In this document: positions 36,715-47,026 of the stretch, in pieces
Layout: every line of letters starts with the position of its first letter
Position numbering within the stretch: position 1 is the stretch's first letter
Origin: Megasphaera sp. UBA5897
GTDB lineage: Bacteria > Bacillota > Negativicutes > Veillonellales > Megasphaeraceae
Assembly: GCA_002431345.1 (NCBI GenBank)
Contig: DJEN01000050.1
Span: 1 to 64,000, forward strand
Direction: 5' to 3'
Length of the DNA: 64,000 nt
Notes under the pieces: model-generated
Databases searched by the model: none
What the model saw: the letters and a program-made list of their open reading frames with translations, nothing else
What the model was told of the DNA's origin: nothing
Position numbers and translations under genes: made by a program

Positions 36715-37866
36715 ATGATAAAAGTTATGACTGTTTTTGGGACGCGGCCGGAAGCTATCAAAATGGCGCCTGTTGTATTGGAGCTGAAAAAACACAGCAG
36801 CGAAATTCAAACGATTGTCGCCGTTACGGCACAACATCGGCAGATGCTCGACCAGGTACTGCAGCTGTTTCACATTCAGCCGGATTATGATTTGGATATT
36901 ATGTCACAGGGACAGACCCTGTATGATATTACTACGAAAGCATTGCTGGGCTTGAAAACCGTGCTGGAAACAGAAAAACCTGATTTGGTGCTTGTACATG
37001 GGGATACGACGACGACCTTTGCCGGTGCATTGGCAGCGTATTACCAACAGATTCCTGTCGGCCACGTAGAAGCCGGCTTGCGTACCGGCAATATCTATTC
37101 GCCGTTTCCGGAAGAAATGAACCGTAAGCTGACAGGGGCTATGGCATCCATTCATTTTGCGCCGACGCCGACAGCTAAAAACAATCTGCTGCAGGAACAT
37201 GTGAACCCGGCAAACATTTATGTAACAGGCAATACGGTAATTGATGCCCTCATGACGACTGTTGCCGGTGAATACGATTTCGAAGATGATGCGCTGCGCA
37301 CTGTAGATTTCCAGCATCATCGAATTATTCTACTGACTACGCATCGCCGGGAAAATTTGGGAGAACCAATGCGCCATATTTATAAAGCGCTGCGGCGGAT
37401 TGTAGATGAAATCCCGGATACAGAAATCGTTTTCCCGGTACATCGTAATCCATTGGTACGTAAAGTAGTCGAAGAAGAATTGGCAGGTGTAGACCGAATT
37501 CACTTAATCGATCCCATGGAATATGAACCTTTTGCCAACTTGATGAGCTTGAGCAGTTTGGTTTTGACAGATTCCGGCGGTATTCAGGAAGAAGCACCGT
37601 CACTGGGAAAACCCGTATTGGTGCTGCGGGATACGACAGAACGGCCGGAAGCCGTAGCAGCAGGAACAGTACGATTAATTGGGACCGATAAGGATGTTGT
37701 ATATAAAGAAACGAAACGGCTTCTTACTGACAGTGATGCGTATCATGCCATGAGCATGGCTGTGAATCCCTATGGCGACGGCAAGGCTTCTAAGCGTATT
37801 GTACAGGCTATTCTTCATGCCTTTGGTGGCAAAAAAGAGGTTCCTGAAGAATTTTGCTTAGACTAA
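36715..37866 (+). CDS. wecB: UDP-N-acetylglucosamine 2-epimerase (non-hydrolysing)
   Basis: A 383-residue enzyme of the right length with GTRPEAIKMAPVV, HGDTTTTFAGALAAYY, HVEAGLRTGN, PFPEEMNR and the C-terminal TDSGGIQEEAPSLGKPVLVL. It makes UDP-ManNAc from UDP-GlcNAc for surface polysaccharide. Strong TTAGGAGG site. It is the last gene of the wecA-like/wecB pair and is followed by a perfect terminator. Confidence 0.95.
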   Translation: MIKVMTVFGTRPEAIKMAPVVLELKKHSSEIQTIVAVTAQHRQMLDQVLQLFHIQPDYDLDIMSQGQTLYDITTKALLGLKTVLETEKPDLVLVHGDTTTTFAGALAAYYQQIPVGHVEAGLRTGNIYSPFPEEMNRKLTGAMASIHFAPTPTAKNNLLQEHVNPANIYVTGNTVIDALMTTVAGEYDFEDDALRTVDFQHHRIILLTTHRRENLGEPMRHIYKALRRIVDEIPDTEIVFPVHRNPLVRKVVEEELAGVDRIHLIDPMEYEPFANLMSLSSLVLTDSGGIQEEAPSLGKPVLVLRDTTERPEAVAAGTVRLIGTDKDVVYKETKRLLTDSDAYHAMSMAVNPYGDGKASKRIVQAILHAFGGKKEVPEEFCLD

Positions 37867-37916
37867 TTATACAGATAGGCATATATAGAATATGCTATAA
37901 CTAAATATAGAGTGTA

Positions 37917-37958
37917 AAATACAATCCATGTCGTTTTTGCATGGATTGTATTTTTTTA
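37917..37958 (+). terminator. Terminator after wecB
   Basis: AAATACAATCCATG pairs perfectly with CATGGATTGTATTT around TCGTTTTTG and ends in T7. The rest of the 353-base gap to atpZ holds an inverted repeat (38019-38052), the atp promoter and a leader hairpin. Confidence 0.9.
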
Positions 37959-38018
37959 TGTGCAGCCTATTGCGCATCATACATAAGAAGGATAAAATAA
38001 AAGTAAACTTTGAGATAA

Positions 38019-38052
38019 TTTTCACAGAAAATCATAGGAATTATTGTGAAAA
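38019..38052 (+). repeat. Inverted repeat upstream of the atp operon
   Basis: TTTTCACA (38019-38026) and TGTGAAAA (38045-38052) form a perfect 8 bp inverted repeat with 18 bases between, located about 50 bases upstream of the -35 of the atp promoter. Its half site resembles CRP/FNR-type half sites, but the spacing is too wide for a single dimer site. Confidence 0.4.
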
Positions 38053-38104
38053 AATACACCTGAAAAATAGATATTTCAACACAAATATTCGTAAAAGTCA
38101 AGCA

Positions 38105-38133
38105 TTGATTTTGCCATTTTAGTGTGCTAAGAT
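38105..38133 (+). promoter_or_regulatory. Promoter of the atp operon
   Basis: TTGATT (38105-38110), 17 bp spacer, TAAGAT (38128-38133), giving a leader of about 80 nt that contains a stem: CAAAGATGAAT near 38142 pairs with ATTCGTCTTTG ending near 38178. Confidence 0.65.
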
Positions 38134-38219
38134 AGCACTATCAAAGATGAATGTTATGTATAGGTACTATTCGTCTTTGGTAATAAAAAGACTATCAGAA
38201 GAAGGCGGGAGGTGTCTTT

Positions 38220-38510
38220 ATGAAGGAGAAAAGACAGCGCATTCATTCGTCTGGTAGTTCGTTAAACCGCATGGAGCTTATGAATCTGGTTGTCACTGCA
38301 GGCTCACTGGGTCTGACATTGTTTGTTTGTATTTTTGTCGGCGTTTTGATAGGACGTGTGATGGATGAGTTTTTGGCAACGTCTCCGTGGGGAATTATTC
38401 TGTTTTCTCTGCTGGGTACAGTCAGCGGCTTTTGGTCTTTGTATAAAAGAACAATAGCGTACATGAATCGTCAGCTGTCTGTGCAGAAGAAAGACGCTGG
38501 AGACAAATAA
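38220..38510 (+). CDS. atpZ: AtpZ-like ATP synthase accessory protein
   Basis: A 96-residue protein with two transmembrane helices (about 22-46 and 56-78): GSLGLTLFVCIFVGVLIG and WGIILFSLLGTVSGFWSLYK. Size, topology and place before atpI fit the AtpZ/"putative F0F1-ATPase subunit" family, which with AtpI forms a Ca/Mg-handling complex associated with ATP synthase. The atpI start overlaps its stop by one base (TAATG). Site GGGAGGTG before ATG. Confidence 0.85.
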   Translation: MKEKRQRIHSSGSSLNRMELMNLVVTAGSLGLTLFVCIFVGVLIGRVMDEFLATSPWGIILFSLLGTVSGFWSLYKRTIAYMNRQLSVQKKDAGDK

Positions 38511-38881
38511 TGGAAGAACTAGTGAAATATGTAAAGGCAACGGTAATCAAGCTAATTGGGTTGACCTGTATTGTGGCGGCTGTGTTAGGCGCCGTAGGCT
38601 GTCAGCAGTACATTTTTGGCTGGTGTATCGGCAGCGGCTTAAACATCGTGTATTTTTTGATGCTGAGCAGCCGATCTGCACGGGCTATACATTTACCCCC
38701 TGAACAGGCCGCTTCTTTTATCCGCGGCGGAGCGATTTTTCGCTTACTTATGATTTGTTTGGTGTGCATCGTTATTCTGCAGTTTCCCAGTATTCATTTT
38801 GGGGCTGCAGTGGCAGGGATCTTTTCATATCGTGTGATTATCTTTGCAGATGCCGTAGAAAAGCACGTTCGGGGCCGGTAG
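38510..38881 (+). CDS. atpI: ATP synthase accessory protein AtpI
   Basis: A 123-residue membrane protein with four hydrophobic segments (about 13-33, 38-54, 75-93 and 97-115), the topology of AtpI, which helps c-ring assembly. Sequence is divergent, as usual for AtpI, so identification relies on topology and position between atpZ and atpB. It starts on the last base of atpZ. Confidence 0.82.
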   Translation: MEELVKYVKATVIKLIGLTCIVAAVLGAVGCQQYIFGWCIGSGLNIVYFLMLSSRSARAIHLPPEQAASFIRGGAIFRLLMICLVCIVILQFPSIHFGAAVAGIFSYRVIIFADAVEKHVRGR

Positions 38882-38898
38882 GAAAGGAGGTATCGCGT

Positions 38899-39570
38899 AT
38901 GGAGTTACATGCAGGGCATCATCTGGTCGTTCAAATCCTGGGAATGAATGTAAACTGGGATACGCTGATGATGACATGGCTCGTAGCCGCACTGGTTATT
39001 ATCGTTACAGTGGCAGCTACGCGGGGACGCTCATTGGTGCCATCCGGACTGCAGAATGCCATGGAAATTATTATTGAATCCCTGCTGGATCAGTTTAAGG
39101 AAACGCTGGGACCTAAATACGGTCAAGTCGTATCGGTACTTTTGACCATGTTCTTGTTCATTTTATTTGCCAATGAATTGGGCTTGCTGCCAAATCCGCA
39201 CGTATTGGCTTCGCCGACAAATGATTTGAATACGACCGTAGCCCTGGCCTTGGTTTCTTCTTTTATGGTCCACTTTATGGCTCTAAAGAACCAAGGATTC
39301 AAAAAGCACTTTAAACACTTTTTTAAACCGTTCGCGCCGTTTGTCATTATTAATTTGATGGAAGAAATTACAAAACCGCTGACGCTGGCTTTCCGTCTTT
39401 TTGGCAATATTCTGGCCGGAGAAATTCTCTTGGAAGTTTTATATTTCCTTGTACCTGCAGGCATTCCGATTATCTGGCTTATTTTTAGTTTGGTTATCGG
39501 TTTGATTCAGGCGTTTATTTTCACCATTTTGACAACATCGTACTTGGCACCGTCTTTTGCTGAAGACTAG
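38899..39570 (+). CDS. atpB: ATP synthase subunit a
   Basis: Start at ATG 38899 after GGAAAGGAGGTATCGCG; the open frame upstream is inside atpI. 223 residues, five or six helices. The essential Arg is in LTLAFRLFGNILAGE, and the C-terminal helix has LVIGLIQAFIFTILTTSYL. It forms the two ion half-channels facing the c-ring. The N-terminus MELHAGHHLVVQILGMNVNW faces outside. Confidence 0.96.
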   Translation: MELHAGHHLVVQILGMNVNWDTLMMTWLVAALVIIVTVAATRGRSLVPSGLQNAMEIIIESLLDQFKETLGPKYGQVVSVLLTMFLFILFANELGLLPNPHVLASPTNDLNTTVALALVSSFMVHFMALKNQGFKKHFKHFFKPFAPFVIINLMEEITKPLTLAFRLFGNILAGEILLEVLYFLVPAGIPIIWLIFSLVIGLIQAFIFTILTTSYLAPSFAED

Positions 39571-39614
39571 AGAGATGGATGTACTATTTACGCAAACTTA
39601 GGAGGTCATTTATT

Positions 39615-39872
39615 ATGGAAAAAGCACTCGTATTAGCATTATCAGCCTTTGGCGCTTGCTTAGGCGTTGGTTTGGCAGCTCTTGGCGCTGCAATTGGCGA
39701 CGGTCATGCCGCATCTAAAATGCTGGAAGGTACAGCACGCCAGCCGGAAATGGGCGGCAAACTGTTGGTTAATATGCTTATCTCTATCGGCTTGATTGAA
39801 TCCATGCCTATTATTGCAGCTGTTATTGCGATTGTATTGGTATTTGCCAATCCGTTTGTCAGCCTGCTTTAA
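39615..39872 (+). CDS. atpE: ATP synthase subunit c, two-carboxylate type
   Basis: Start at ATG 39615 after TTAGGAGGTC; 85 residues, two helices joined by the polar loop ARQPE. The ion-binding Glu is E62 in LIESMPII and is followed by Ser63. In helix 1 the position 33 residues earlier, Gln32 in the Na+-binding ring of Ilyobacter, is Asp (D29, in AIGDGHAA). A second carboxylate at this place is known from the Na+ ring of Fusobacterium nucleatum (Glu). Na+ coupling is therefore likely but not proven: Thr67 and Tyr70 of Ilyobacter are not conserved (M64, I67). Confidence 0.95.
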   Translation: MEKALVLALSAFGACLGVGLAALGAAIGDGHAASKMLEGTARQPEMGGKLLVNMLISIGLIESMPIIAAVIAIVLVFANPFVSLL

Positions 39873-39917
39873 TTTTTATGAAATGGATTATCCATTACAG
39901 CCGGGGAGGGAAGTACA

Positions 39918-40418
39918 TTGGTTAGTTTAAATGGTACCTTGCTGTTCCAATTCATCAACTTCTTTATCTTGGTAGCTATTTTAGCGAAATTCGCGTATAA
40001 GCCGTTGTTAAAAGTATTGGAAGAACGGCGCAATAAGATTGCCAGTGATTTGGATGAAGCTGCAAAAGCCCGTCAGGATGCAGACAAACTGAAAGCTGAT
40101 TATGAAGCACAGATTCGCGATGCGCAGGCAAAAGCCCAGGCTATCGTAGATAAAGCAGTCAAACAGGCTGATAAAGAAGCGCAGGCGCAGCTTGATGCGA
40201 TTCGTGCGCAAATCGCCCGGGAAAAACAAATAGCCCAGACGGAAATTGCCAATGAACGGGAAGCCGCTATCAGAGAAATGCGTAAAGAAGTAGTGACGCT
40301 GTCTATGGCTGTAGCAGAAAAACTACTCAAAAAGAACATGGACACCGACATGAACGCAAAACTGGTTGCGGAATGTATTCATCAGCTCCAAACAAACAAC
40401 CGTATAAAGGGGAACTGA
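39918..40418 (+). CDS. atpF: ATP synthase subunit b
   Basis: Starts with TTG 39918, 7 bases after GGGGAGGG; no ATG is available near. 166 residues: one N-terminal transmembrane helix (TLLFQFINFFILVAILAKF), then a long charged coiled coil (about 30-150) forming the peripheral stalk. Single b type, homodimer expected. The C-terminus reaches subunit delta, whose gene starts 4 bases later. Confidence 0.95.
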   Translation: MVSLNGTLLFQFINFFILVAILAKFAYKPLLKVLEERRNKIASDLDEAAKARQDADKLKADYEAQIRDAQAKAQAIVDKAVKQADKEAQAQLDAIRAQIAREKQIAQTEIANEREAAIREMRKEVVTLSMAVAEKLLKKNMDTDMNAKLVAECIHQLQTNNRIKGN

Positions 40419-40422
40419 TCGT

Positions 40423-40989
40423 ATGATACCCGAAACAATTTACAGCAAATACAGCCAGGCAATGTTTGACATTGCCAGCGAACAAAAAAAGCTTGACGAA
40501 TTTGGGACAGAACTGAAAAAAGTACGGGATACCTTTCAAGAAAATCCTGATTTTTGGAAATTTTTGAATCATCCTCTTGTACCGCCGCAGTCTAAAAAAC
40601 AAACAATCAAAGAAATTTTTGCAGATGATGTATCGCCATTAGTGCGGCAGTTTATGTATGTCATGATTGACAGACGCCGTGAAGCGGCGCTGTTGCTGGC
40701 TATTGACGGGTTTATCGATTTGGCCCGCCGGGCACAGCATATCGAAGTGGCAAAAGTACACGTTGTCAAACCGTTGACAGCAGCCGAAGAAACACAGCTG
40801 CGTGCTAACTTGGAAACCATGACAGGCAAGAAGATTGAGCTGCTCTATTATATAGATCCGTCTATTATTGGCGGTATGGTCATTCAGATTGGCGATAGAT
40901 TGATAGACGGCAGTCTGAAACGGCAGCTGCATGATATGCAGCATGCATTGCTGCAGAATGATGCAATGAATGGGGTGACGGACGAATAA
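40423..40989 (+). CDS. atpH: ATP synthase subunit delta
   Basis: A 188-residue protein with the OSCP/delta pattern: [22 protein letters not shown]-terminal helical domain and the C-terminal signature [21 protein letters not shown]. It links the peripheral stalk to the top of F1. It shares one base with atpA (TAATG). Confidence 0.94.
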   Translation: MIPETIYSKYSQAMFDIASEQKKLDEFGTELKKVRDTFQENPDFWKFLNHPLVPPQSKKQTIKEIFADDVSPLVRQFMYVMIDRRREAALLLAIDGFIDLARRAQHIEVAKVHVVKPLTAAEETQLRANLETMTGKKIELLYYIDPSIIGGMVIQIGDRLIDGSLKRQLHDMQHALLQNDAMNGVTDE

Positions 40990-42524
40990 TGAAAATGAAG
41001 CCAGAAGAAATTACGGCTATAATCAAAAAACAAATCGAAGATTATAATGTGGAAATGAATGTCGATGATGTCGGCACCGTTCTGGAAGTCGGGGACGGCA
41101 TTGCCCATATTTACGGTTTGGACAAGGCCATGGCCGGGGAATTGTTGGAATTGCCCCATGGCGTCTATGGACTGGCCTTGAACTTGGAAGAAGATAATGT
41201 TGGTGCAGTATTGCTTGGCAATGACTCACTGATTAAAGAAGGCGATACGGTCCGTCGTACAGGCCGTGTTATGCGTGTGCCTGTAGGTGACAGCATTATT
41301 GGCCGTGTTGTCAATCCGCTGGGAGCGCCGATTGACGGCAAAGGCGAAATCAAGACGACAGAATCACGTCTTGTAGAAATCAAAGCATCTGGTATTGCTG
41401 ACCGTCAGCCGGTAAAAGTACCGCTGCAGACAGGTTTGAAGTCCATTGACTCCATGGTACCTATCGGACGCGGACAGCGTGAATTAATCATTGGCGACCG
41501 CGGTACCGGTAAAACGGCGATTGCGATTGATACTATCTTAAATCAAAAAGACAGCGGCGTTATTTGTGTATACGTTGCTATCGGTCAGAAAGCATCTACT
41601 GTTGCGCGGGTTGTGCGTACACTGGAAGAACATGGCGCCATGGCCTATACGATTGTCGTAGCAGCTACTGCGTCTGACGGCGCGCCGCTGCAGTATTTGG
41701 CCCCGTATTCCGGTGTATCCATGGGCGAATATTTTATGCATAAAGGCAAAGATGTACTGTGCGTATATGATGATTTGTCCAAACATGCGCAGGCATATCG
41801 TGCTATGAGTTTGCTTTTGCGCCGTCCGCCAGGACGTGAAGCTTATCCGGGCGATGTATTTTACTTACATTCCCGTCTGTTGGAACGTGCTGCCAAGCTT
41901 TCCGATGAATTAGGCGGCGGCTCTATTACAGCCCTGCCGATTATTGAAACCTTGGCTGGCGACTTATCTGCCTATATTCCGACTAACGTTATTTCAATTA
42001 CAGACGGCCAGATTTTCTTGGAAACAGAAGCTTTTAACTCCGGTATTCGTCCGGCTATCAACGTTGGCTTGTCTGTATCCCGTGTCGGCGGGTCCGCGCA
42101 GATTAAGGCAATGAAAAAAATTGCCGGTACACTTCGCCTGGATTTGGCGCAGTACCGTGAACTGGCAGCTTTTGCCCAGTTTGGCTCCGATCTTGATAAA
42201 AACACTAAAGCACAAATCGACAAAGGCGAACGAACCATGCAGCTTTTGATTCAGCCGCAGTATCAGCCGATGCCGGTTGAAGATCAGGTTATGCAGATTT
42301 ACTTAGCCGTTAAAAACTACCTCATGCCGGTTCAAGTTGCCGAAGTTACGCAGTTTGCTGATGGATTTATCAAATTCATGCATGCTAATTATCCGGAAGT
42401 CGGCGAAAGCATTAAGACGACGAAAGAACTCGGCAAAGATGCAGAAGCAACCCTCCAAAAAGCAATCGGAGAATATACGAAGCAATATGGCGCTTCTCAT
42501 GAACTGATTAAAGAGGAGGAATAA
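40989..42524 (+). CDS. atpA: ATP synthase subunit alpha
   Basis: A 511-residue F1 subunit: N-terminal barrel ([17 protein letters not shown] start, [12 protein letters not shown]), Walker [12 protein letters not shown], and [29 protein letters not shown] spread over about residues 318-346, including the signature region PxIxTxxxDxS(A/T)Y. Non-catalytic nucleotide site; pairs with beta. Length is normal. Confidence 0.97.
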   Translation: MKMKPEEITAIIKKQIEDYNVEMNVDDVGTVLEVGDGIAHIYGLDKAMAGELLELPHGVYGLALNLEEDNVGAVLLGNDSLIKEGDTVRRTGRVMRVPVGDSIIGRVVNPLGAPIDGKGEIKTTESRLVEIKASGIADRQPVKVPLQTGLKSIDSMVPIGRGQRELIIGDRGTGKTAIAIDTILNQKDSGVICVYVAIGQKASTVARVVRTLEEHGAMAYTIVVAATASDGAPLQYLAPYSGVSMGEYFMHKGKDVLCVYDDLSKHAQAYRAMSLLLRRPPGREAYPGDVFYLHSRLLERAAKLSDELGGGSITALPIIETLAGDLSAYIPTNVISITDGQIFLETEAFNSGIRPAINVGLSVSRVGGSAQIKAMKKIAGTLRLDLAQYRELAAFAQFGSDLDKNTKAQIDKGERTMQLLIQPQYQPMPVEDQVMQIYLAVKNYLMPVQVAEVTQFADGFIKFMHANYPEVGESIKTTKELGKDAEATLQKAIGEYTKQYGASHELIKEEE

Positions 42525-42527
42525 CCT

Positions 42528-43391
42528 ATGCCGAGTGCACGCGAAATTAACAGACGGATAAAATCCGTTACCAATACTCAGCAGATTACTAAGGCCATGA
42601 AGATGGTATCCTCCGTACGACTGCGCCGTGCACAGGACCGGGCGTTGGCAACGGCGCCTTATACTGAAAAAATTGAAGGGATGCTGCAGCGCTTATCGGC
42701 AGCTGCAGCAGGAGATGGCATTGCGTTGTTTCAGCCGCATGATGAAGTCAAAAAAACATGTTATATCATTATAGGCTCAGATAAAGGGCTGGCTGGGGCA
42801 TTTAACTCCAATGTCAACAAGGCAATGGTTGCTGTCCTCAAAGATAAGCCCCGCAATGCATCATGCCTTTTCGTTACAGGCCGTAAGCCTGCTGAATATT
42901 TAAAACATCTCCGTATTGTGCCGGACAAAAAATGGAGCGGTTTTTCTGATAAACCGCAGCTTGTCCATGCCCAGCGCATTGCCCATTTGGCGGTAGAAAA
43001 ATTCCTGGCTGGTGAAGTAGATGAAGTGTATATTATTTATACGCATTTTAAATCTGCGTTATCACAGGAAGTACAGACAGTTAAAATGCTGCCTATTACG
43101 CCAAAAGCCGAAGATAAAACGACAGGACCGAAAGAAGAATACTTGTTTGCGCCGAATCCGCAGCAGGTATTGGAATCGATTTTGCCGCAGTACTTAGATA
43201 TGGTTGTATACAACAGCCTGCTCCAGTCCGCAGCGAGTGAACTCGGTGCCCGCATGACGGCTATGACGTCGGCTACGGACAACGCCGGTGAACTCATTGA
43301 CAAACTTACGGTTCATTACAATAAAGTTCGTCAGGCTGGTATTACAAACGAACTGACGGAAATCGTCAGCGGTGCCAATGCCCTCCAATAA
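42528..43391 (+). CDS. atpG: ATP synthase subunit gamma
   Basis: A 287-residue central shaft subunit with N-terminal REINRRIKSVTNTQQITKAM, GSDKGLAGAFN in the middle, and the C-terminal coil SELGARMTAMTSATDNAGEL. It turns with the c-ring inside the alpha3-beta3 head. Preceded by AGAGGAGGA. Confidence 0.96.
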   Translation: MPSAREINRRIKSVTNTQQITKAMKMVSSVRLRRAQDRALATAPYTEKIEGMLQRLSAAAAGDGIALFQPHDEVKKTCYIIIGSDKGLAGAFNSNVNKAMVAVLKDKPRNASCLFVTGRKPAEYLKHLRIVPDKKWSGFSDKPQLVHAQRIAHLAVEKFLAGEVDEVYIIYTHFKSALSQEVQTVKMLPITPKAEDKTTGPKEEYLFAPNPQQVLESILPQYLDMVVYNSLLQSAASELGARMTAMTSATDNAGELIDKLTVHYNKVRQAGITNELTEIVSGANALQ

Positions 43392-43415
43392 TCGCGCATT
43401 GGATTGGAAAACTAG

Positions 43416-44855
<1,440 letters not shown>

Positions 44856-44858
44856 GCT

Positions 44859-45278
44859 ATGGCAGAAAAAGGAAAGACCATCCATTTGGAAGTCATTACA
44901 CCTGATGCTGCTGTACTGCAGACGGATGCAGATTTTGTTTTAGTCCGGGCATTGGACGGCGATTTGGGTATTATGCCGAACCATGCGCCGCTTATCGCAT
45001 CGCTGAGTATTTCGCCGCTTTTCTATGATAAAGACGGCCGCCGCCACTGCGTTTCTGTTGCTTCCGGCTTTTTGGAAGTCAATGGCAATCAGATGACCGT
45101 TATCTCGCCGGCTGCAGAATTACCGCAGGCGATTGATGTCAAGCGTGCCCAGTCTGCCAAAGAACGGGCTGAAAAGAGGCTGCATACGAATCATGGCGAT
45201 ATTGATGTAGAACGAGCCAATCTGGCTATGAAACGGGCTTTGTGCCGTTTGCATGTAGCTGAAGAATATGGAAAGTAG
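44859..45278 (+). CDS. atpC: ATP synthase subunit epsilon
   Basis: A 139-residue protein: N-terminal beta-sandwich (HLEVITPDAAVLQTDADFV, GDLGIMPNHAPLI) and a C-terminal pair of helices (QSAKERAEKRLH, VERANLAMKRALCRL) that can inhibit ATP hydrolysis. Last gene of the operon, 3 bases after atpD; a perfect terminator follows. Confidence 0.96.
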   Translation: MAEKGKTIHLEVITPDAAVLQTDADFVLVRALDGDLGIMPNHAPLIASLSISPLFYDKDGRRHCVSVASGFLEVNGNQMTVISPAAELPQAIDVKRAQSAKERAEKRLHTNHGDIDVERANLAMKRALCRLHVAEEYGK

Positions 45279-45297
45279 ACAGCAGTATCTACGCAAT

Positions 45298-45332
45298 AAA
45301 ACAGCTTTGTCTGAACGGGCAAAGCTGTTTTT
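45298..45332 (+). terminator. Terminator of the atp operon
   Basis: AAAACAGCTTTG pairs with CAAAGCTGTTTT around a loop TCTGAACGGG; T run follows. Confidence 0.9.
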
Positions 45333-45366
45333 ATGATGGGAGAATCTTCTTTTTTAGACGCATTCA

Positions 45367-45375
45367 TGATATAAT
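45367..45375 (+). promoter_or_regulatory. Extended -10 promoter of the small secreted protein gene
   Basis: TGATATAAT (TATAAT at 45370-45375), no clear -35, 39 bases before the GTG start. Confidence 0.6.
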
Positions 45376-45413
45376 GAAGCAACAACGTAGTGAAGTAAAG
45401 GAGGGTATATACC

Positions 45414-45800
45414 GTGAAAACAAAAAAAATCATGCTGGCATTGGCAATGACATTAGTTATTTCCGCAACGGCGTTTGCGGCGAAGGATACGATGTGGCAG
45501 TATAATAAACATATTGCCATCGATATGAGTTCGGCTCAAATCACTTTTGATATGGGACGAAAAGTTCTGACCTTTAAAACCGTAGAAACAGCAGGCGATA
45601 CGACGGACTACTGCAAATATGTTTACAACGTAGACGACCAAACTATTCAGTTGAAAGAAATGGTTACGAAAACGAAAAAAAGCAAATATAAAAGCAGTTT
45701 TTATCCAGAATCGATTAAAGACGGCAATACCATTATTAAAGGAAGAGCACGCATGGCTAATGACGTGTTGGCAAAAGTCGAAGCAAAAGCCAATAATTAA
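45414..45800 (+). CDS. Small secreted protein of unknown function
   Basis: Starts at GTG 45414 after AGGAGGG; 128 residues. A clear signal peptide (KKIMLALAMTLVISATAFAA, cut near residue 23) is followed by about 105 residues with alternating strands and a basic middle (TKTKKSKYKS). One Cys (in TDYCKYVYN). I do not recognise a domain. The mature part resembles in style the small periplasmic proteins of Negativicutes with a surface-antigen-like or lipocalin-like fold, but this is only an impression. It has its own promoter and terminator. Confidence 0.75.
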   Translation: MKTKKIMLALAMTLVISATAFAAKDTMWQYNKHIAIDMSSAQITFDMGRKVLTFKTVETAGDTTDYCKYVYNVDDQTIQLKEMVTKTKKSKYKSSFYPESIKDGNTIIKGRARMANDVLAKVEAKANN

Positions 45801-45810
45801 ATACAATACG

Positions 45811-45853
45811 AAAAGCCCGCTGACTGGTGTTTTCATCCGTCAGCGGGCTTTTT
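45811..45853 (+). terminator. Bidirectional terminator before purC
   Basis: AAAAGCCCGCTGAC pairs perfectly with GTCAGCGGGCTTTT; serves the secreted protein gene and the convergent purC. Confidence 0.9.
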
Positions 45854-45888
45854 GCATATGAGGATACATACGATAGCGTATCTGTCAA

Positions 45889-46764
45889 TTATTTATCAAA
45901 AGGTTTTCCTGTGAGCATTTCATATGCTTCTTTATATTTTTCGATTGTTTTGTCGATAACATCCTGCGGCAGGAGATAATCGCTGTCCGGATTGGCTTTG
46001 AGCCAGTCACGAACGAATTGTTTATCATAAGAAGGCTGTGATTGACCCGGTTTGTATCCTTCTAACGGCCAAAAACGGGAGCTGTCCGGTGTGAGCATTT
46101 CATCGCCCAGCACGATATTGCCTTTTTCATCCAAGCCAAATTCAAATTTGGTATCTGCAATGATAATACCGCGGGAAAGAGCGTAATCAGCGCATTTTTT
46201 GTATAAGGCAATCGTATAGTCACGGATTTTTTCCGCATATTCTTTGCCTTTGCCTGGGAACGTTTTATCCAGGACTTTGGCACCTTCTTCAAGGGAAACG
46301 TTTTCGTCATGGTCGCCTAATTCGGCTTTGGTGCTCGGTGTAAAAATAGGTTCCGGTAATTTTTGCGATTCTACCAAACCGGCAGGCAACTGAATACCGC
46401 AGACCGTGCCATTTTCTTTATAACTTTCCCAACCGCTGCCAGTAATATACCCGCGGACGATGCATTCCATAGGAATCATGGTCAGTTTTTGACATTTCAT
46501 GCTGTTGCCTATAAATTGCGGCTGTTGGAAAAATTCCGGCATATCCGAATTGTCAACAGAAATCATGTGGTTAGGAATAATATCCTTCGTCAAATCAAAC
46601 CAGAATTTGGACATCTGCGTCAAAATAGTGCCTTTCTTGGTAATCTGGTTTTTCAGGATGTGGTCAAACGCTGAAATACGGTCAGTAGCAACCATAATAA
46701 TGCTGTCGCCTGCATCATAAACTTCGCGGACTTTTCCTGATTTGAACGGTTTGAATTCTTTCAT
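45889..46764 (-). CDS. purC: Phosphoribosylaminoimidazole-succinocarboxamide synthase
   Basis: A 291-residue SAICAR synthase: GKVREVYDAGDSIIMVATDR, ISAFDHILKNQITKKG, MECIVRGYITGSGW, and IADTKFEFGLDEKGNI with the metal-binding Glu/Asp pair. It joins CAIR with aspartate in purine synthesis. It stands alone here, on the minus strand, without other pur genes. Length is like the longer (Clostridia/yeast-like) form rather than the 237-residue E. coli form. Confidence 0.95.
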   Translation of the reverse strand: MKEFKPFKSGKVREVYDAGDSIIMVATDRISAFDHILKNQITKKGTILTQMSKFWFDLTKDIIPNHMISVDNSDMPEFFQQPQFIGNSMKCQKLTMIPMECIVRGYITGSGWESYKENGTVCGIQLPAGLVESQKLPEPIFTPSTKAELGDHDENVSLEEGAKVLDKTFPGKGKEYAEKIRDYTIALYKKCADYALSRGIIIADTKFEFGLDEKGNIVLGDEMLTPDSSRFWPLEGYKPGQSQPSYDKQFVRDWLKANPDSDYLLPQDVIDKTIEKYKEAYEMLTGKPFDK

Positions 46765-46842
46765 GTTCTGGCCTCCAATATATAATTATATAACGTTACC
46801 GCCTTTATCATATCACAAAATAATGGCGGTGAGAAGAAAAAA

Positions 46843-46943
46843 ATAAAATGACCGATTTTGAAAGGCGATCCACATAAAATGACTGTTTTTGCAGATATTT
46901 TCTGAGTAAAATCAGAGAAAAATGAAAATAAAATGAGAGTTTG
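46843..46943 (+). repeat. Three-copy repeat upstream of comEA
   Basis: Three direct copies of ATAAAATGA-x-x-G-(x)-TTT-(T)-G: 46843-46860 (ATAAAATGACCGATTTTG), 46874-46891 (ATAAAATGACTGTTTTTG) and 46928-46943 (ATAAAATGAGAGTTTG). Start-to-start distances are 31 and 54 bases. They lie between divergent purC and comEA and may be sites for a DNA-binding protein. Confidence 0.6.
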
Positions 46944-47026
46944 ATTAAATCGCTTTCGGTTGGGCAGGAATACAAAAATCACATGGCGAAGCTCATAAAA
47001 AACATGTGTCATGAGGAGGCGTTGCT

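Noticed and set aside
38755..38898. N-terminal extension of subunit a (48 codons)
   Set aside because: It lies inside atpI; the ATG at 38899 has a strong ribosome site and the normal family start.
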